DNA of 64,000 nucleotides from E44-bin32 sp041821665 (lineage in GTDB: Bacteria; Chloroflexota; Anaerolineae; Anaerolineales; E44-bin32): contig JBGUDT010000005.1 of NCBI GenBank assembly GCA_041821665.1, positions 20,916-84,915 of the forward strand, read 5' to 3'. Under the pieces are notes generated by a model. That model searched no databases, was not told the DNA's origin, and saw only the letters and a program-made list of their open reading frames with translations. The position numbers and the translations under genes are program-made. This document shows positions 9,457 to 18,677 of the stretch, piece after piece. Positions within the stretch are counted from its first letter, which is position 1, and the number at the start of each line of letters is the position of its first letter.

Positions 9457-10769
9457 ATTTCAAGCCCGAGCGTGATCAGGGCAGTGAGGGCGAAGAGCAC
9501 AGAACAGCCTTTGTATAAACTAGTGAGACCCACCACCCCGATCACCCAAAACGCAAGAGGGGGGCCCAGTGCACTTCCAACATCACCGATTGTATAGATT
9601 ACGCTGATGACTCGTCCCTCGACTTCGGGACGAACGATGTCTCCTGCAGTCGCGGGGGCGAGCGTTTGAACGCCGCCTCCCGGAAGACTAGCAAGTAAGG
9701 CTCCTAAGAAGGCGGTGATCATCGCAACGCTGCTCATCAGCCATAACCCGAAGGATCCGATGGCAAGCAGCCCCGCAATAATTAGCCATCGTCGATTTAG
9801 CCTATCAGAGAGTGTGCCTGCAGCGGGCGCGCTGATCATCCCGGTCAGAGTACGAACGGCGACGAAGGCTCCCGTGAAGGTGGCGATGGGGATAAAACCA
9901 CCTTCAAATGTGATCCCATCAGCAAAGAATGATTCCAACCAAATAATCGTTGTGGAAGCGAGAACGCCTGCAAGACCAAAACGAACCACAAATACTGGAA
10001 TAGAGGTCAATATCGCAGTTTTCCAGGGGAAGCGAACGCTAGATTTTGGTTGGGATTTTTTCGGTTTATTTACCCGATATGGTTTCGTCTCAGGGAGATA
10101 CAAGATCCACATCAACAAGGCCAGCCCCGTGAGGGCAGCACTTATTAGCAAGCCCCCGTGGAATCCAAAAACATCCGTAAATAAACCCCCTAAGAGGGCA
10201 GAAGCGCCGATGCCTGCAAAGAACCACATCTGGTAACGACCGCTCAATCGACCCCGGTTCTCATCATTCGAGATATCGAGGACGATGGTGTTTCCGCCAA
10301 TCCATATCCCAGACCAGGCGATTCCCCAGAGGACTCGACCGAGGAGGAAGATCTCAAATCCTCTCCCGATGCCGTAAAGCGTGGTCGAGATGAACCCGAT
10401 AAAGAGGGATGCAATCATTAATTTTCTGGTCGGCAATCGATCATAGAGTGATCCGGCAATCGGATTTGATAGCAGCCGTACCAGTCGATTGACTCCGAGA
10501 ATAATCCCAACCATCGTGAGCGTCACGCCCGCAGAGGCCGCGATCGAGGCATGCGGTAATACTGTATATAAGGTACTGTCGCCCAGAAGCGAAATGGCAG
10601 TCCCCAATCCGAGTGGGATTAGGACGCGGCGGGGGGAGGGACCTGGTTCCACCTCGATCATTGTGTTTTTCGATAACGGAGAATGGATCATGTGGGAACG
10701 ACCTTGTGAATCTTGGAAGGACGACGGGTAAGATCTGCTCTGATACCGTAAACTTGACACGGACCGCAT
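9420..10769 (-). CDS. MFS transporter
   Basis: 449 residues from the longest start; a more usual MFS length results from ATG at 10691 (423 residues) or 10661, because the first 36 residues are polar and Ser/Arg-rich. No clear ribosome site separates the choices. Twelve membrane segments; loop 2-3 signature NPIAGSLYDRLPTRKLMIA and a second-half echo AGTLSDRLNRRWLI. Substrate unknown. Convergent with the previous MFS gene and overlapping it by 37 bases, so no room exists for separate terminators. Confidence 0.85.
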   Translation of the reverse strand: MRSVSSLRYQSRSYPSSFQDSQGRSHMIHSPLSKNTMIEVEPGPSPRRVLIPLGLGTAISLLGDSTLYTVLPHASIAASAGVTLTMVGIILGVNRLVRLLSNPIAGSLYDRLPTRKLMIASLFIGFISTTLYGIGRGFEIFLLGRVLWGIAWSGIWIGGNTIVLDISNDENRGRLSGRYQMWFFAGIGASALLGGLFTDVFGFHGGLLISAALTGLALLMWILYLPETKPYRVNKPKKSQPKSSVRFPWKTAILTSIPVFVVRFGLAGVLASTTIIWLESFFADGITFEGGFIPIATFTGAFVAVRTLTGMISAPAAGTLSDRLNRRWLIIAGLLAIGSFGLWLMSSVAMITAFLGALLASLPGGGVQTLAPATAGDIVRPEVEGRVISVIYTIGDVGSALGPPLAFWVIGVVGLTSLYKGCSVLFALTALITLGLEIQDTASRRVVGA

Positions 10770-10874
10770 CGCAGTGAACGAAGTACGTCATTCACTGAGA
10801 GTTAAGTGCCAACACAGCTTAGATATTACTGTGCAAACCTTTCTTTGTCATGTAAAAATATGCTTCAGAAAAGC

Positions 10875-10905
10875 TTGACCTTGGGCGTTATAATCAGTGT
10901 TATAT
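10875..10905 (+). promoter_or_regulatory. candidate sigma70-type promoter for TGS GTPase gene
   Basis: TTGACC at 10875-10880 and an AT-rich TTATAT at 10900-10905 (19-base spacer; TGTTAT at 17). It lies 36 bases before the ATG. Confidence 0.4.
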
Positions 10906-10940
10906 ACCGAAGTGTGCCGCATATGGAAGTGTGAACTCCA

Positions 10941-11930
10941 ATGCCTACGAATTTGCCACCAGAATATAAAAAAGTTGAGAAGCTATATCGCCAGGCATCC
11001 ACACCTGAGGAAAAAATCGAGTACCTCGAGGAGATGTTCAGTATCGTGCCCAAACATAAGGGCACCGATAAGCTCAGAGCTGGGTTGAGGAAGAAGCTTT
11101 CTAAACTAAAAGTCCAATCCGAGTCGAGCAAAAAGGGGGGGCACCGGGAATCAAGTTTTAATGTGGACAAGGAGGGCGCGGGTCAGATAGCGCTCGTCGG
11201 TGCGGCAAACACGGGAAAATCGTCCCTCGTCGCCTCCCTCACCAACGCGGAACCCGAGGTCGCTGAATATCCATTTACGACCCGGATGGCGACGCCAGGA
11301 ATGATGCCTATCGAGAATATCCAGGTACAGCTCATCGATACACCAGCGCTCGATCGTGATTTCATCGAACCTGGATTGCTGGATATGATCCGGCGTGCAG
11401 ATATCGTGATGGTGGTGGTCGATCTTCAAGCGGATCCGATTGGCCAACTCGAAGACACGATCGCCTACCTGGAGAGTCAGCGTATTTATCCCTTGGAGAA
11501 AATGGATACGTTTGAAGAGCACCGGCGGAAGACATTTCTCCCCTTTTATGTCCTCGTGAATAAAGTTGATGACGCAAAATCCGACGAAGATTTTGAAGTC
11601 CTTTGCGATTTACTTGACGAGACCGAGTGTCCCCTCATCCCTGTATCTACTTTGACCGGCAGGCACGTCGAAGATTTCAAACGCACTATTTTTGAAAAAT
11701 TGGGAGTGATTCGAATCTATTCCAAGGCGCCAGGGAAGGATGCCGATTTAAACTCACCCTACGTTATGAAGAAAGGATCGACGGTCGAAGAGTTCGCCGC
11801 AAAAGTGCATCAGGATTTTTACCAAAACTTGAAATTGGCGAGGGTCTGGGGAAGCGGAGGGTTTGATGGGCAATTGGTCAGCCGGGATTATGTGCTCCAT
11901 GATGAGGATGTACTCGAACTTCGAAAGTAA
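10941..11930 (+). CDS. TGS-domain GTPase (Obg/DRG-like)
   Basis: 329 residues. A helical N-terminal part (1-80) is followed by a G domain: G1 GAANTGKSS (about 88-96), G3 DTPALD (about 134), G4 NKVD (about 210). The C-terminal 65 residues form a TGS-like domain (MKKGSTVEEFAAKVHQDFY...DVLELRK), the arrangement of DRG/Obg-type translation-factor GTPases. Archaeal and bacterial relatives are thought to act on ribosomes or RNA. It stands alone between an MFS gene and a convergent reductase gene. The exact subfamily is not certain. Confidence 0.88.
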   Translation: MPTNLPPEYKKVEKLYRQASTPEEKIEYLEEMFSIVPKHKGTDKLRAGLRKKLSKLKVQSESSKKGGHRESSFNVDKEGAGQIALVGAANTGKSSLVASLTNAEPEVAEYPFTTRMATPGMMPIENIQVQLIDTPALDRDFIEPGLLDMIRRADIVMVVVDLQADPIGQLEDTIAYLESQRIYPLEKMDTFEEHRRKTFLPFYVLVNKVDDAKSDEDFEVLCDLLDETECPLIPVSTLTGRHVEDFKRTIFEKLGVIRIYSKAPGKDADLNSPYVMKKGSTVEEFAAKVHQDFYQNLKLARVWGSGGFDGQLVSRDYVLHDEDVLELRK

Positions 11931-12039
11931 AGAATCCCGAAGCAACGCAGCATCTTCCAAGGAATAAGTCCCCCCACCTTGCTTTATCCCTGTTTCAATC
12001 TGATGGATTCCATTTTCCTCCAAAACCTGTCCTTGGAAT

Positions 12040-12092
12040 CAAGGAGCTTGCTCCTTCCTATCAAGCTGCAGGGTATTCTGGCTTTTTCCCAG
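12040..12092 (+). repeat. dispersed repeat, copy 1
   Basis: The core CAAGCTGCAGGGTATTCTGG and the following CTTTTTCCC (12061-12089) recur in inverted orientation at 50603-50631 with one mismatch. Just upstream is a small palindrome AAGGAGC-TT-GCTCCTT (12039-12054). It sits in the 271 bp between two convergent genes, where nothing else is recognised. Confidence 0.6.
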
Positions 12093-12201
12093 TAATCCCT
12101 CCTCATTGCTTGAACGTTCTTTCCAACTTGGAAACCAGAATCAACTGGTGTCAGTAAAAGTGCTTCAAGATCGACATCCGAGTTGGGAGAGATGTTTTGG
12201 T

Positions 12202-13017
12202 TCAGATGGCTTTATGATATTGGATGAACAACTGGCCCACACCATCCAACCCAGAAGGATCATAATAAAGTTTCTTCAACTCGAAGTCGGCTGGATGTGA
12301 GAGCAATGGACCTTCCACAAGACTGGCAAAGGGATCGCCGCCCAATACTCGGGATGCGATCGTGAGATAGAGGTGATCGAGCACACGGTCCTCGAGCAAG
12401 AGATGGAGTATGCGGGGACCGGCCGCCGAGTACACAGAACGGTAGCCCTCCCCAGCCAGAGCGTCTTTCAAATCGCGACCTTCCACGCTGTGTTCGCCGC
12501 TTATGATGACGGACCCGAGCTGGGATTCGAGCGATCGAACTCGGTCAGGATCGGCATCTCTCGTAGTGACGACAATGACTCGTCGCCCGTCCTCAATCAG
12601 CGCGCTGGGAATGGCAAAGTCCAGGCTGCTGCTGATCACTGCAAGATCAGGGAAGGGGGCTAATCCCCTTTTCTCTCTCCACTCTACAAGGTCAGCGAAC
12701 TCCGGATCCTCATGGACTTTCAGGATCTCTTGTGCATGCCCGTCGGCGTAGTCTCGAAGGTAGCGTCCGCTCGTGAGCACAACCTCCGCCTGGGCAGCGA
12801 GCTCCTGAAAAAGCCGCCAATCTCGGGGATTTGTGATGTCGCCTGGTACACCCAGACGTCCATTATTTTCCACGGCGATTCGGCCGTCAATGCTGGTGAT
12901 GAAATTTGTATAGATGATCGTGCTTCCTTCTTCAAGAAGGTCTTCCTCTTGAAGATACAACCCTCTCAATAGGATGTCTTCTTTTAAGACCGGGTATAAC
13001 TGCAGTAAATTTTCCAT
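12202..13017 (-). CDS. RibD C-terminal / dihydrofolate-reductase-fold protein
   Basis: 271 residues. Central pattern TNFITSIDGRIA (about 37-48), LTSGRYLRDY (about 80) and the late PRILHLLLEDRVLDHLYLTIA correspond to the reductase domain of RibD and related stand-alone proteins (pyrimidine reductase, riboflavin pathway, or unknown NADPH reductases). The deaminase half of RibD is absent, and no other rib gene is nearby, so the substrate cannot be assigned. Convergent with the TGS GTPase gene. Confidence 0.8.
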   Translation of the reverse strand: MENLLQLYPVLKEDILLRGLYLQEEDLLEEGSTIIYTNFITSIDGRIAVENNGRLGVPGDITNPRDWRLFQELAAQAEVVLTSGRYLRDYADGHAQEILKVHEDPEFADLVEWREKRGLAPFPDLAVISSSLDFAIPSALIEDGRRVIVVTTRDADPDRVRSLESQLGSVIISGEHSVEGRDLKDALAGEGYRSVYSAAGPRILHLLLEDRVLDHLYLTIASRVLGGDPFASLVEGPLLSHPADFELKKLYYDPSGLDGVGQLFIQYHKAI

Positions 13018-13237
13018 GAAAAGAATTACCCTTCACAGGCGAGCGCTCGATATCGTGGATAGATTCCACAAATCTCCACGTCGTCCAATCATACATCATT
13101 TGAACTGGGGGGTGGATGGCAAAACATAGGGTCGTGTTTTCTGGTGTGACGTGTACAATTGAGCCGTTCTGGGCAACGGCGAATCGATCGCGCTACGTAG
13201 TCAAAGAGCCGCACTATTAACAACGAGGGAGAAGGAC

Positions 13238-13906
13238 ATGAACCAGAATTTGATTGGGTTAATTGTTTCCTATATCTACGTGTTCTCGATAATCGGGATA
13301 AGTGAGGGTTTACGGAAGTGGCGCGGATACTCCGTTGATTTCACACGGAAGTTCGTCCACATCGGTGTTGGAATGTGGGCATTTGGCACAGTACTACTCT
13401 TCGAGAATAAAGTCTTTGCCATCATTCCGCCGTTATCGTTTGTCTTGATAAATTACATTTCCTATCGGCGTGAAACTTTCAAAGCCATGGAGACGGGAGA
13501 GCGAGGTCAACTAGGGACCGTTTACTTCCCAATTGCTTTCTCTGCAGCAATCTGGATATTTTGGGACAACCCCGTTATTCTCGTCGCTTGTTTGATGCCG
13601 ATGACATGGGGAGACGCATTTGCAGCCGTTATAGGTCAACGTTACGGACAAAGGGAGTATTCGGTATTCGGGAGCACACGGACGCTCGAAGGTTCGCTCA
13701 CGATGTTCCTGGTGAGCTTGATTGCGACCGCGATCCCACTGCTCATGTTTTCAATGGGCCGTATCACGCCTGGTGAGGCACTCCTCGTCAGTGCGATCAC
13801 CGCTTTGGGGGCTACAGCTGCCGAAGCAGTATCTCCCCATGGGACTGATAATCTGACTGTGCCCGCTGTCTCAGCTTTGCTGCTTGCGCTTCTGCTCCTC
13901 GTGTGA
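13238..13906 (+). CDS. dolichol/phytol-kinase-like membrane protein
   Basis: 222 residues, about seven membrane helices. The conserved block SVDFTRKFVHIGVG (about 31-45) and the cytidylyltransferase-type segment MTWGDAFAAVIGQRYG followed by RTLEGSLTMF (about 128-158) are typical of the VTE5/SEC59/CdsA-like polyprenol kinase group, which use CTP to phosphorylate prenyl alcohols such as dolichol, phytol or farnesol. A role in recycling isoprenoid alcohols for lipids or quinones is inferred. The ribosome site GGGAGAAGG is just upstream of the ATG. Confidence 0.82.
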   Translation: MNQNLIGLIVSYIYVFSIIGISEGLRKWRGYSVDFTRKFVHIGVGMWAFGTVLLFENKVFAIIPPLSFVLINYISYRRETFKAMETGERGQLGTVYFPIAFSAAIWIFWDNPVILVACLMPMTWGDAFAAVIGQRYGQREYSVFGSTRTLEGSLTMFLVSLIATAIPLLMFSMGRITPGEALLVSAITALGATAAEAVSPHGTDNLTVPAVSALLLALLLLV

Positions 13907-13971
13907 TGGGTCACGCATATACTTAGTGGGATCGAAGTTGGATTGTGATATCGACGCTTGGAGCGTGGTGG

Positions 13972-15222
13972 TCAGGTGGATGCAGCAGATTCCGCTTTTT
14001 CTGCTGCTGGTATTTTGAGTCGATCTTTCGACCGGAGGTAGAGCAGGTAAAAACCCGCCACTGAAATCGCACAAAATATGGCTGCCAAGTACCAAACGAG
14101 ATTGGGGTTGTAATTATCCAGGACGATGCCGGCGGCCCAGGGTCCTATTGCTGAAGGTATAGTCCAGGACAACCCATAAATTGCCATGTACCTTCCACGC
14201 TTATCTTCGGGGGCAAACCGCGCCACCAAAGCTTGACCTACTGGGATGACGATCATCTCACCTACGGTGATGATCAACATTGCCACAACGAAGAGTACGA
14301 ATATCTCCACGAACCCATAAAGACCGAAACCGATCAAATATAATCCTGATCCGAGCGCCATCATAAGCATAGGCGCGTATTTTTTTGTCTGTCGAGTGAC
14401 CCAGAATTGAAAGATCACGACCGTCGTGGAGTTTATGCTCATAAGGAATCCATAGCCTTGAGGTCCGATACCATGGACATCACGCAGGTACACAGAAAGT
14501 GTGCTGTACATCTGCAGATAGGCGATTAGCATGAACATCGAAACAACGAGGAAAGCCATGAAGAGCTTGTCTGCCAGCACATGGCGATACCCAGCGAAGG
14601 AGCCCAGAATACTTTCGGATTCCTCGGCTTTGGCTGTTTCAGGTTTCGTCTCGGGGATCAAGCGGTACACGATCCCTGCGGTGATGAGGCTCGAGATGGC
14701 GTCGAGCACGAAGAGAAGCATATAAGATTGGGTGGCTAGGAGCCCACCGATTGTAGGGCCGATAATCCAGGCGAGGTTGCCGGCAACCCGGAGAACACCA
14801 TATCCTTCGGCTTGTTTTTCTTCTGGGAGAAGGTCCGCCACCATGGCTTGACGTGCGGGGCCACCGATGTCGGACAAGAAGCCCACCACGACCGCCAAGC
14901 CATAAAGGACGTTCAGGTCGTTGACCAAACCCATCCAGACGCTGCTCAAGGCGCTAATGACAAGACTAAATATGACGATGCCGCGCCGTCCGAACTTATC
15001 CGTTAGTGCACCGCCCACCAAATTCCCGAGAAATCCGGATATCGAGAATATCGCAAACAGGATGCCGGCTTCGGTCATACCTACGTCGAATTTCTGGGTT
15101 ACATAGAGCGCAAAGAAGGGGAAGATCATCGTCCCGCCGAGGCGGTCGATGAAGGTAGCTAATACGAGGGTCCAGAAATCCCGGGGAAATTCTTCCCAGG
15201 TTCCCTTAAGACGACTGATCAT
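13972..15222 (-). CDS. MFS transporter
   Basis: 416 residues with 12 membrane segments. Loop 2-3 signature GGALTDKFGRRGIVI (about 70-84) and the N-terminal TFIDRLGGTMIFPFFALYVTQ are typical of multidrug-type MFS proteins of the MdtH/YttB kind. A central cytoplasmic loop (about 195-210) is rich in Glu/Lys. Substrate unknown. Convergent with the kinase-like gene (65 bp apart). Confidence 0.88.
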   Translation of the reverse strand: MISRLKGTWEEFPRDFWTLVLATFIDRLGGTMIFPFFALYVTQKFDVGMTEAGILFAIFSISGFLGNLVGGALTDKFGRRGIVIFSLVISALSSVWMGLVNDLNVLYGLAVVVGFLSDIGGPARQAMVADLLPEEKQAEGYGVLRVAGNLAWIIGPTIGGLLATQSYMLLFVLDAISSLITAGIVYRLIPETKPETAKAEESESILGSFAGYRHVLADKLFMAFLVVSMFMLIAYLQMYSTLSVYLRDVHGIGPQGYGFLMSINSTTVVIFQFWVTRQTKKYAPMLMMALGSGLYLIGFGLYGFVEIFVLFVVAMLIITVGEMIVIPVGQALVARFAPEDKRGRYMAIYGLSWTIPSAIGPWAAGIVLDNYNPNLVWYLAAIFCAISVAGFYLLYLRSKDRLKIPAAEKAESAAST

Positions 15223-15407
15223 CGTGGATAAAGTTCTCCTAGCGTGGTTTACAAGGAAATGTGAATCATATCCTCGGGTTCGCTAATCGTCCAGATAAAT
15301 TCTGAAGTTCTTCATTAGGATTTCGTCCGGTGAAAACCCACTTCTTTCCTGAACCTTGGTAGAATCCCAACTCGTTTCCAGATGCATCCGAAGGAGTTTA
15401 GCCACTG

Positions 15408-16673
15408 ATGTTTCATCGCGTTCGTGGGGTCATAGTGGGAGTCTGCATGAGCATTTTCATCGCTTCATGTGGGCAAGGCGAGGTAGATCGGAATACCCCA
15501 CAGTATACGACCGAGGCTGAAGTTTCTGGAGAACCACAGAGCTCTACGCTTCAACCCGAGATAACGCATACACCAGTCACGAGCGCGACAAAAACACCGG
15601 AGCCATCCCCTACGCCCTCGCCAACGGCATTCCGGGTTGGTCCGACGTATCTCGAGCAATATAACCCGCTGACGGGCGAACGAGTGAACGACGAATCGCA
15701 CCTCTATAAAAACCCGATCCTCGTCTCGGTCACGAATTTCCCGCCATCTGCGAGACCGCAAGCAGGGCTCAGCGCGGCATCTCACGTTTGGGAGATATCC
15801 ATTGGCCAGGGGATGACGAGGTTCCTCGCTGTGTACTACGGGGACTATGCGGATGAATTATTAGAAATGAACGAAAATCGCATCGATCAAGGTGAGACGT
15901 ATGTCGTCGGCCCGGTTCGCTCTGGCAGGGTCCCTTACGAGGAGATTAAACTGCTCTATCCCCCGGGTAGGCTGTATATTCGCTATGCGTCACCCGAAGT
16001 CCTCGAGCAATTAAGTGGTTGGGAGACGGTGTTTGCCGAGGATCCCGATAACGTCAACAGCGCGGGGATCTTCGTCGAAGACTTGGACGATCTATTAGAG
16101 GAGATCGCGGATCCGGGGGATCTCTCTGGGCTGGTCTTTGATTCACTCCCGATGATATCGGGGGTGGATGCAGAAGATTTTGTGATCGTCTACAACTACT
16201 TCAATCATGTGGGTTGGAGCTATGATCCTTCCAGCGGCGCCTATGCGCGATCGCAAGATCTCTCCATTGGGGAAGGGGAATTGTTTCCTGCGGTCGAGCG
16301 CATGACGGGGGAACAGCTTCAATTTGAGAATGTCCTCGTTCTGTTCGCTCGGCATAAGTTCGAGAACCTCGTAGGGACGATACTGGACATTGAGCTGCAG
16401 TACCTCACGAGCGCCGTGGGGTATCTACTCCGAGATGGGAAGTTGCAGGAAATCCGATGGTCGACCAGGAGCGCGAATTTGGAATTATGGGACCTCGAAG
16501 GGAACGTCATGCCGCTCAAACATGGAAAAACTTTCTTTGAAATATTAAGCTATGAATCTACATGGGATTCAGATGAGCGAGTGTTCAGGTTTCACAGCCC
16601 GCCTCTGCCCACACTCACACCGACAACCACACCCACATCTACGCCTGTGCCTTCAGATACTCCATCGCCATGA
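15408..16673 (+). CDS. DUF3048 (YerB-like) lipoprotein
   Basis: 421 residues. The N-terminal signal ends in a lipobox IASC (Cys about 21), then a Ser/Thr/Pro linker to about 75. The body has the DUF3048 pattern: NPLTGE, RPQAGLSAASHVWE, TRFLAVYYGDY, VGPVRSGRVPY, ending about 400, then a Pro-Thr tail. The founding member YerB is a cell-surface protein of Bacillus; no enzymatic activity is established. Followed 62 bases later by another lipoprotein gene. Confidence 0.88.
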   Translation: MFHRVRGVIVGVCMSIFIASCGQGEVDRNTPQYTTEAEVSGEPQSSTLQPEITHTPVTSATKTPEPSPTPSPTAFRVGPTYLEQYNPLTGERVNDESHLYKNPILVSVTNFPPSARPQAGLSAASHVWEISIGQGMTRFLAVYYGDYADELLEMNENRIDQGETYVVGPVRSGRVPYEEIKLLYPPGRLYIRYASPEVLEQLSGWETVFAEDPDNVNSAGIFVEDLDDLLEEIADPGDLSGLVFDSLPMISGVDAEDFVIVYNYFNHVGWSYDPSSGAYARSQDLSIGEGELFPAVERMTGEQLQFENVLVLFARHKFENLVGTILDIELQYLTSAVGYLLRDGKLQEIRWSTRSANLELWDLEGNVMPLKHGKTFFEILSYESTWDSDERVFRFHSPPLPTLTPTTTPTSTPVPSDTPSP

Positions 16674-16735
16674 TGATGTGATCTCCCGATACGAACCAAA
16701 GGTCACATTGATAGCTGGATGCATCTTCGCATAGA

Positions 16736-17566
16736 ATGCCAGTTGAGATGAGAGATAAAAGCCATAGCTCTAGGCGAAATCACTGGATCAGATTCGTAAT
16801 CCGCATGAGCGTGCTGCTCCTTGCGTCGGTTCTCCTGGGAGCATGTGGGAGTGCGATGGCCATATTTAGTTCACCGACACCGACGCCTACGAACACACCC
16901 ACCTCCACCCCGACCGTCACACAGACTCACACCCCCACGATTACGCGCACACCTACGGTCACCCTGACGCCCACGATCACTTTGACTCCAACAATCACGC
17001 CAACACCGACGATTACTCCCACGCCTACTTTCGATTTTCCGGATGTGACCGTGTTGATGCAAGCAAATTGCCGCTATGGGGCCGGCACAGCATACTTATA
17101 CGCACACGGCGCATACGAGGGTGATCATGGCATCGTACACGGTCGAAACCCTAATAGTCAGTGGTATTGGGTGATTTTGGATACGAACCATTTTCACTGC
17201 TGGCTCCATAACTCGGTCGTTGAGATTGATGGGGATATCCGCACGGTTGCCGTCGCAGCGCACCAGCTACCACGTTCAACCTTGTACAGTCAGCCGAAGA
17301 AAGTTGGCGCTGTACGACAAGGAGACCACGTAATTGTGAGCTGGCAGCGATTGAATATGACCGAAGACGATGATCGCGGCTATCTTATCGAGGCTGTCGT
17401 GTGCCAGAATGGCTTTCTGATCGACGTGGCTGTTCGGACGGATGATACTTCGTACACCTTGCTGGATGAAAAAGGCTGTGATGGAAAGTCAAGCGGCCGC
17501 TTGTACGCTGTTGAGAAGCATGGCTATGTGGACCCGGTGATAATTCATTGGCCTCAACCTAATTGA
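16736..17566 (+). CDS. lipoprotein with Pro-Thr repeat linker and SH3-like domain
   Basis: 276 residues. Lipobox LLGAC with Cys at about 36, followed by roughly 50 residues made of PT/TPT repeats (DNA at 16876-17030 is correspondingly repetitive). From about 100 comes a small domain with ANCRYGAGTAY and a WYWVILD core resembling bacterial SH3-type modules, and a C-terminal segment of about 80 residues that may be an immunoglobulin-like fold. Expected to be anchored outside the membrane. ATG 16751 or 16806 could also start it; the last still leaves a complete signal peptide. Confidence 0.8.
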   Translation: MPVEMRDKSHSSRRNHWIRFVIRMSVLLLASVLLGACGSAMAIFSSPTPTPTNTPTSTPTVTQTHTPTITRTPTVTLTPTITLTPTITPTPTITPTPTFDFPDVTVLMQANCRYGAGTAYLYAHGAYEGDHGIVHGRNPNSQWYWVILDTNHFHCWLHNSVVEIDGDIRTVAVAAHQLPRSTLYSQPKKVGAVRQGDHVIVSWQRLNMTEDDDRGYLIEAVVCQNGFLIDVAVRTDDTSYTLLDEKGCDGKSSGRLYAVEKHGYVDPVIIHWPQPN

Positions 17567-17601
17567 GGCAAACTTTTTTCAGAGTAATTTTGGGAGTATT
17601 A

Positions 17602-17632
17602 AAATTGAGAGCGTCGTAGACGCTCTCAATTT
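17602..17632. terminator. terminator between convergent genes
   Basis: Perfect 14 bp inverted repeat (AAATTGAGAGCGTC, 17602-17615; complement 17619-17632) around GTA. A/T-rich on both sides, so it can serve the lipoprotein gene and the opposing DUF1232 gene. Confidence 0.75.
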
Positions 17633-17662
17633 GATTATGTTGCTCTTATGCACCGTGACTGT

Positions 17663-18016
17663 TTATTGTTCCAATGAATCGGGCCTTGTTTTAATTTCCT
17701 CGATGTCGATCACATCGCTGAAGGAACCATCAATCGTCGAGGTGAGTGCGTCCATGTGTTCACGAACAATTTCTTGAGGGCAAAGCTCGACAAAGAAATG
17801 AAAACCCAACCATATGACGAGGGCGTCATCGATGGGACCCAGGATTGCATCAGGAATCACGAGGTAGAGCAAAGCTCCAACTGGAAGAAGCTTTAGGAGA
17901 GGGTTGACCCTCCGGTCCATCATTAGACGCGTGATGAGTTTCAGCCGCATTGTCAGATTGTTTATCACACCGTCATGTTCTTTGGTTTCTTCAGGTTGAT
18001 TGGTGATCTCGTCCAT
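17663..18016 (-). CDS. DUF1232 (YkvA-like) membrane protein
   Basis: 117 residues. The segment LLKLLPVGALLYLVIPDAILGPIDD (about 40-66) carries the Y-x-x-x-PxD-x-x-PxxxxxxxDD-type core of DUF1232, a short membrane-associated domain of unknown function. N-terminal residues are acidic. No operon partner. Confidence 0.85.
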   Translation of the reverse strand: MDEITNQPEETKEHDGVINNLTMRLKLITRLMMDRRVNPLLKLLPVGALLYLVIPDAILGPIDDALVIWLGFHFFVELCPQEIVREHMDALTSTIDGSFSDVIDIEEIKTRPDSLEQ

Positions 18017-18349
18017 ATCGTTGCCCTCTTCTCTCTATACAACCGTCCTGGTTCAGTAAATGATTATACCTCTCGCAACATTTACGGGGTCCCTCATACT
18101 AAATCGTACTTCATCCCTGTCGTCTCATGCATTTTGCCTGTTTCGATCGGCAACCCCCATTTATTCAAGCCTTATAAACTTATAGCACCATTTCCTATGA
18201 AATATATTAGAGGTAGGTGTGAATAGAGATTCTGGGGCGTGATATGAGAGGGCACGTAGGCACAATTTATTGCATCGCAATTAATAAAAAAATGCGGAGC
18301 CGCCATCAGGATCGATTAGCGTGGCACCCACATTTTTAATATTTTCAGG
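18017..18349. other. gene-free stretch downstream of tRNA pair
   Basis: 333 bases, AT-rich, no gene seen. Read on the minus strand, a small GCGG/CCGC fold followed by seven T (around 18286-18300) could end the tRNA transcript. Confidence 0.4.
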
Positions 18350-18422
18350 AGGCGACGGTGGGATTTGAACCCACGATAGGGGTTTTGCAGACCCATGCCT
18401 TACCGGACTTGGCCACGTCGCC
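18350..18422 (-). tRNA. tRNA-Cys (GCA)
   Basis: Acceptor GGCGACG pairs with CGTCGCC, discriminator U, anticodon GCA in the CTGCAAA loop, T arm GGGTTCAAATCCC. CCA is not encoded. Second gene of a tRNA-Gly/tRNA-Cys transcript. Confidence 0.95.
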
Positions 18423-18490
18423 GTGGTTTTGACCAAAACTCGCCCGTCGACTGTTATAGTAATCAGAGCGGCGAGGGGCGATTTGATCAG

Positions 18491-18562
18491 AGCGGGCGAT
18501 GGGATTCGAACCCACGACCTTCTGCTTGGCAAGCAGACGTTCTACCACTGAACTACACCCGC
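18491..18562 (-). tRNA. tRNA-Gly (GCC)
   Basis: Acceptor GCGGGTG pairs with CGCCCGC (one G-U), D arm TAGTTCAGTGGTAGA, anticodon GCC in TTGCCAA, T arm GGGTTCGAATCCC. CCA is not encoded. Confidence 0.96.
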
Positions 18563-18575
18563 ATTCTGCGGTCGA

Positions 18576-18604
18576 AGGATACCCCGTTCATATTCCAAAG
18601 TCAA
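18576..18604 (-). promoter_or_regulatory. promoter of tRNA-Gly/tRNA-Cys
   Basis: Reading the minus strand: TTGACT (18604-18599), 17-base spacer, TATCCT (18581-18576). The -10 ends 13 bases before the tRNA-Gly 5' end. Confidence 0.75.
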
Positions 18605-18677
18605 GACGACCGAGTTTGAGGCTGGAATTACGATTGCGGTGGTCCGAGAAAGCGTAGTAGACTGAGGCGTTCGTAGG

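Noticed and set aside
16876..17030. Repetitive ACC/CCG-rich DNA that could be taken for a tandem repeat or CRISPR-like array
   Set aside because: It is the coding DNA of a Pro-Thr linker in a lipoprotein; units are irregular and no spacers exist.
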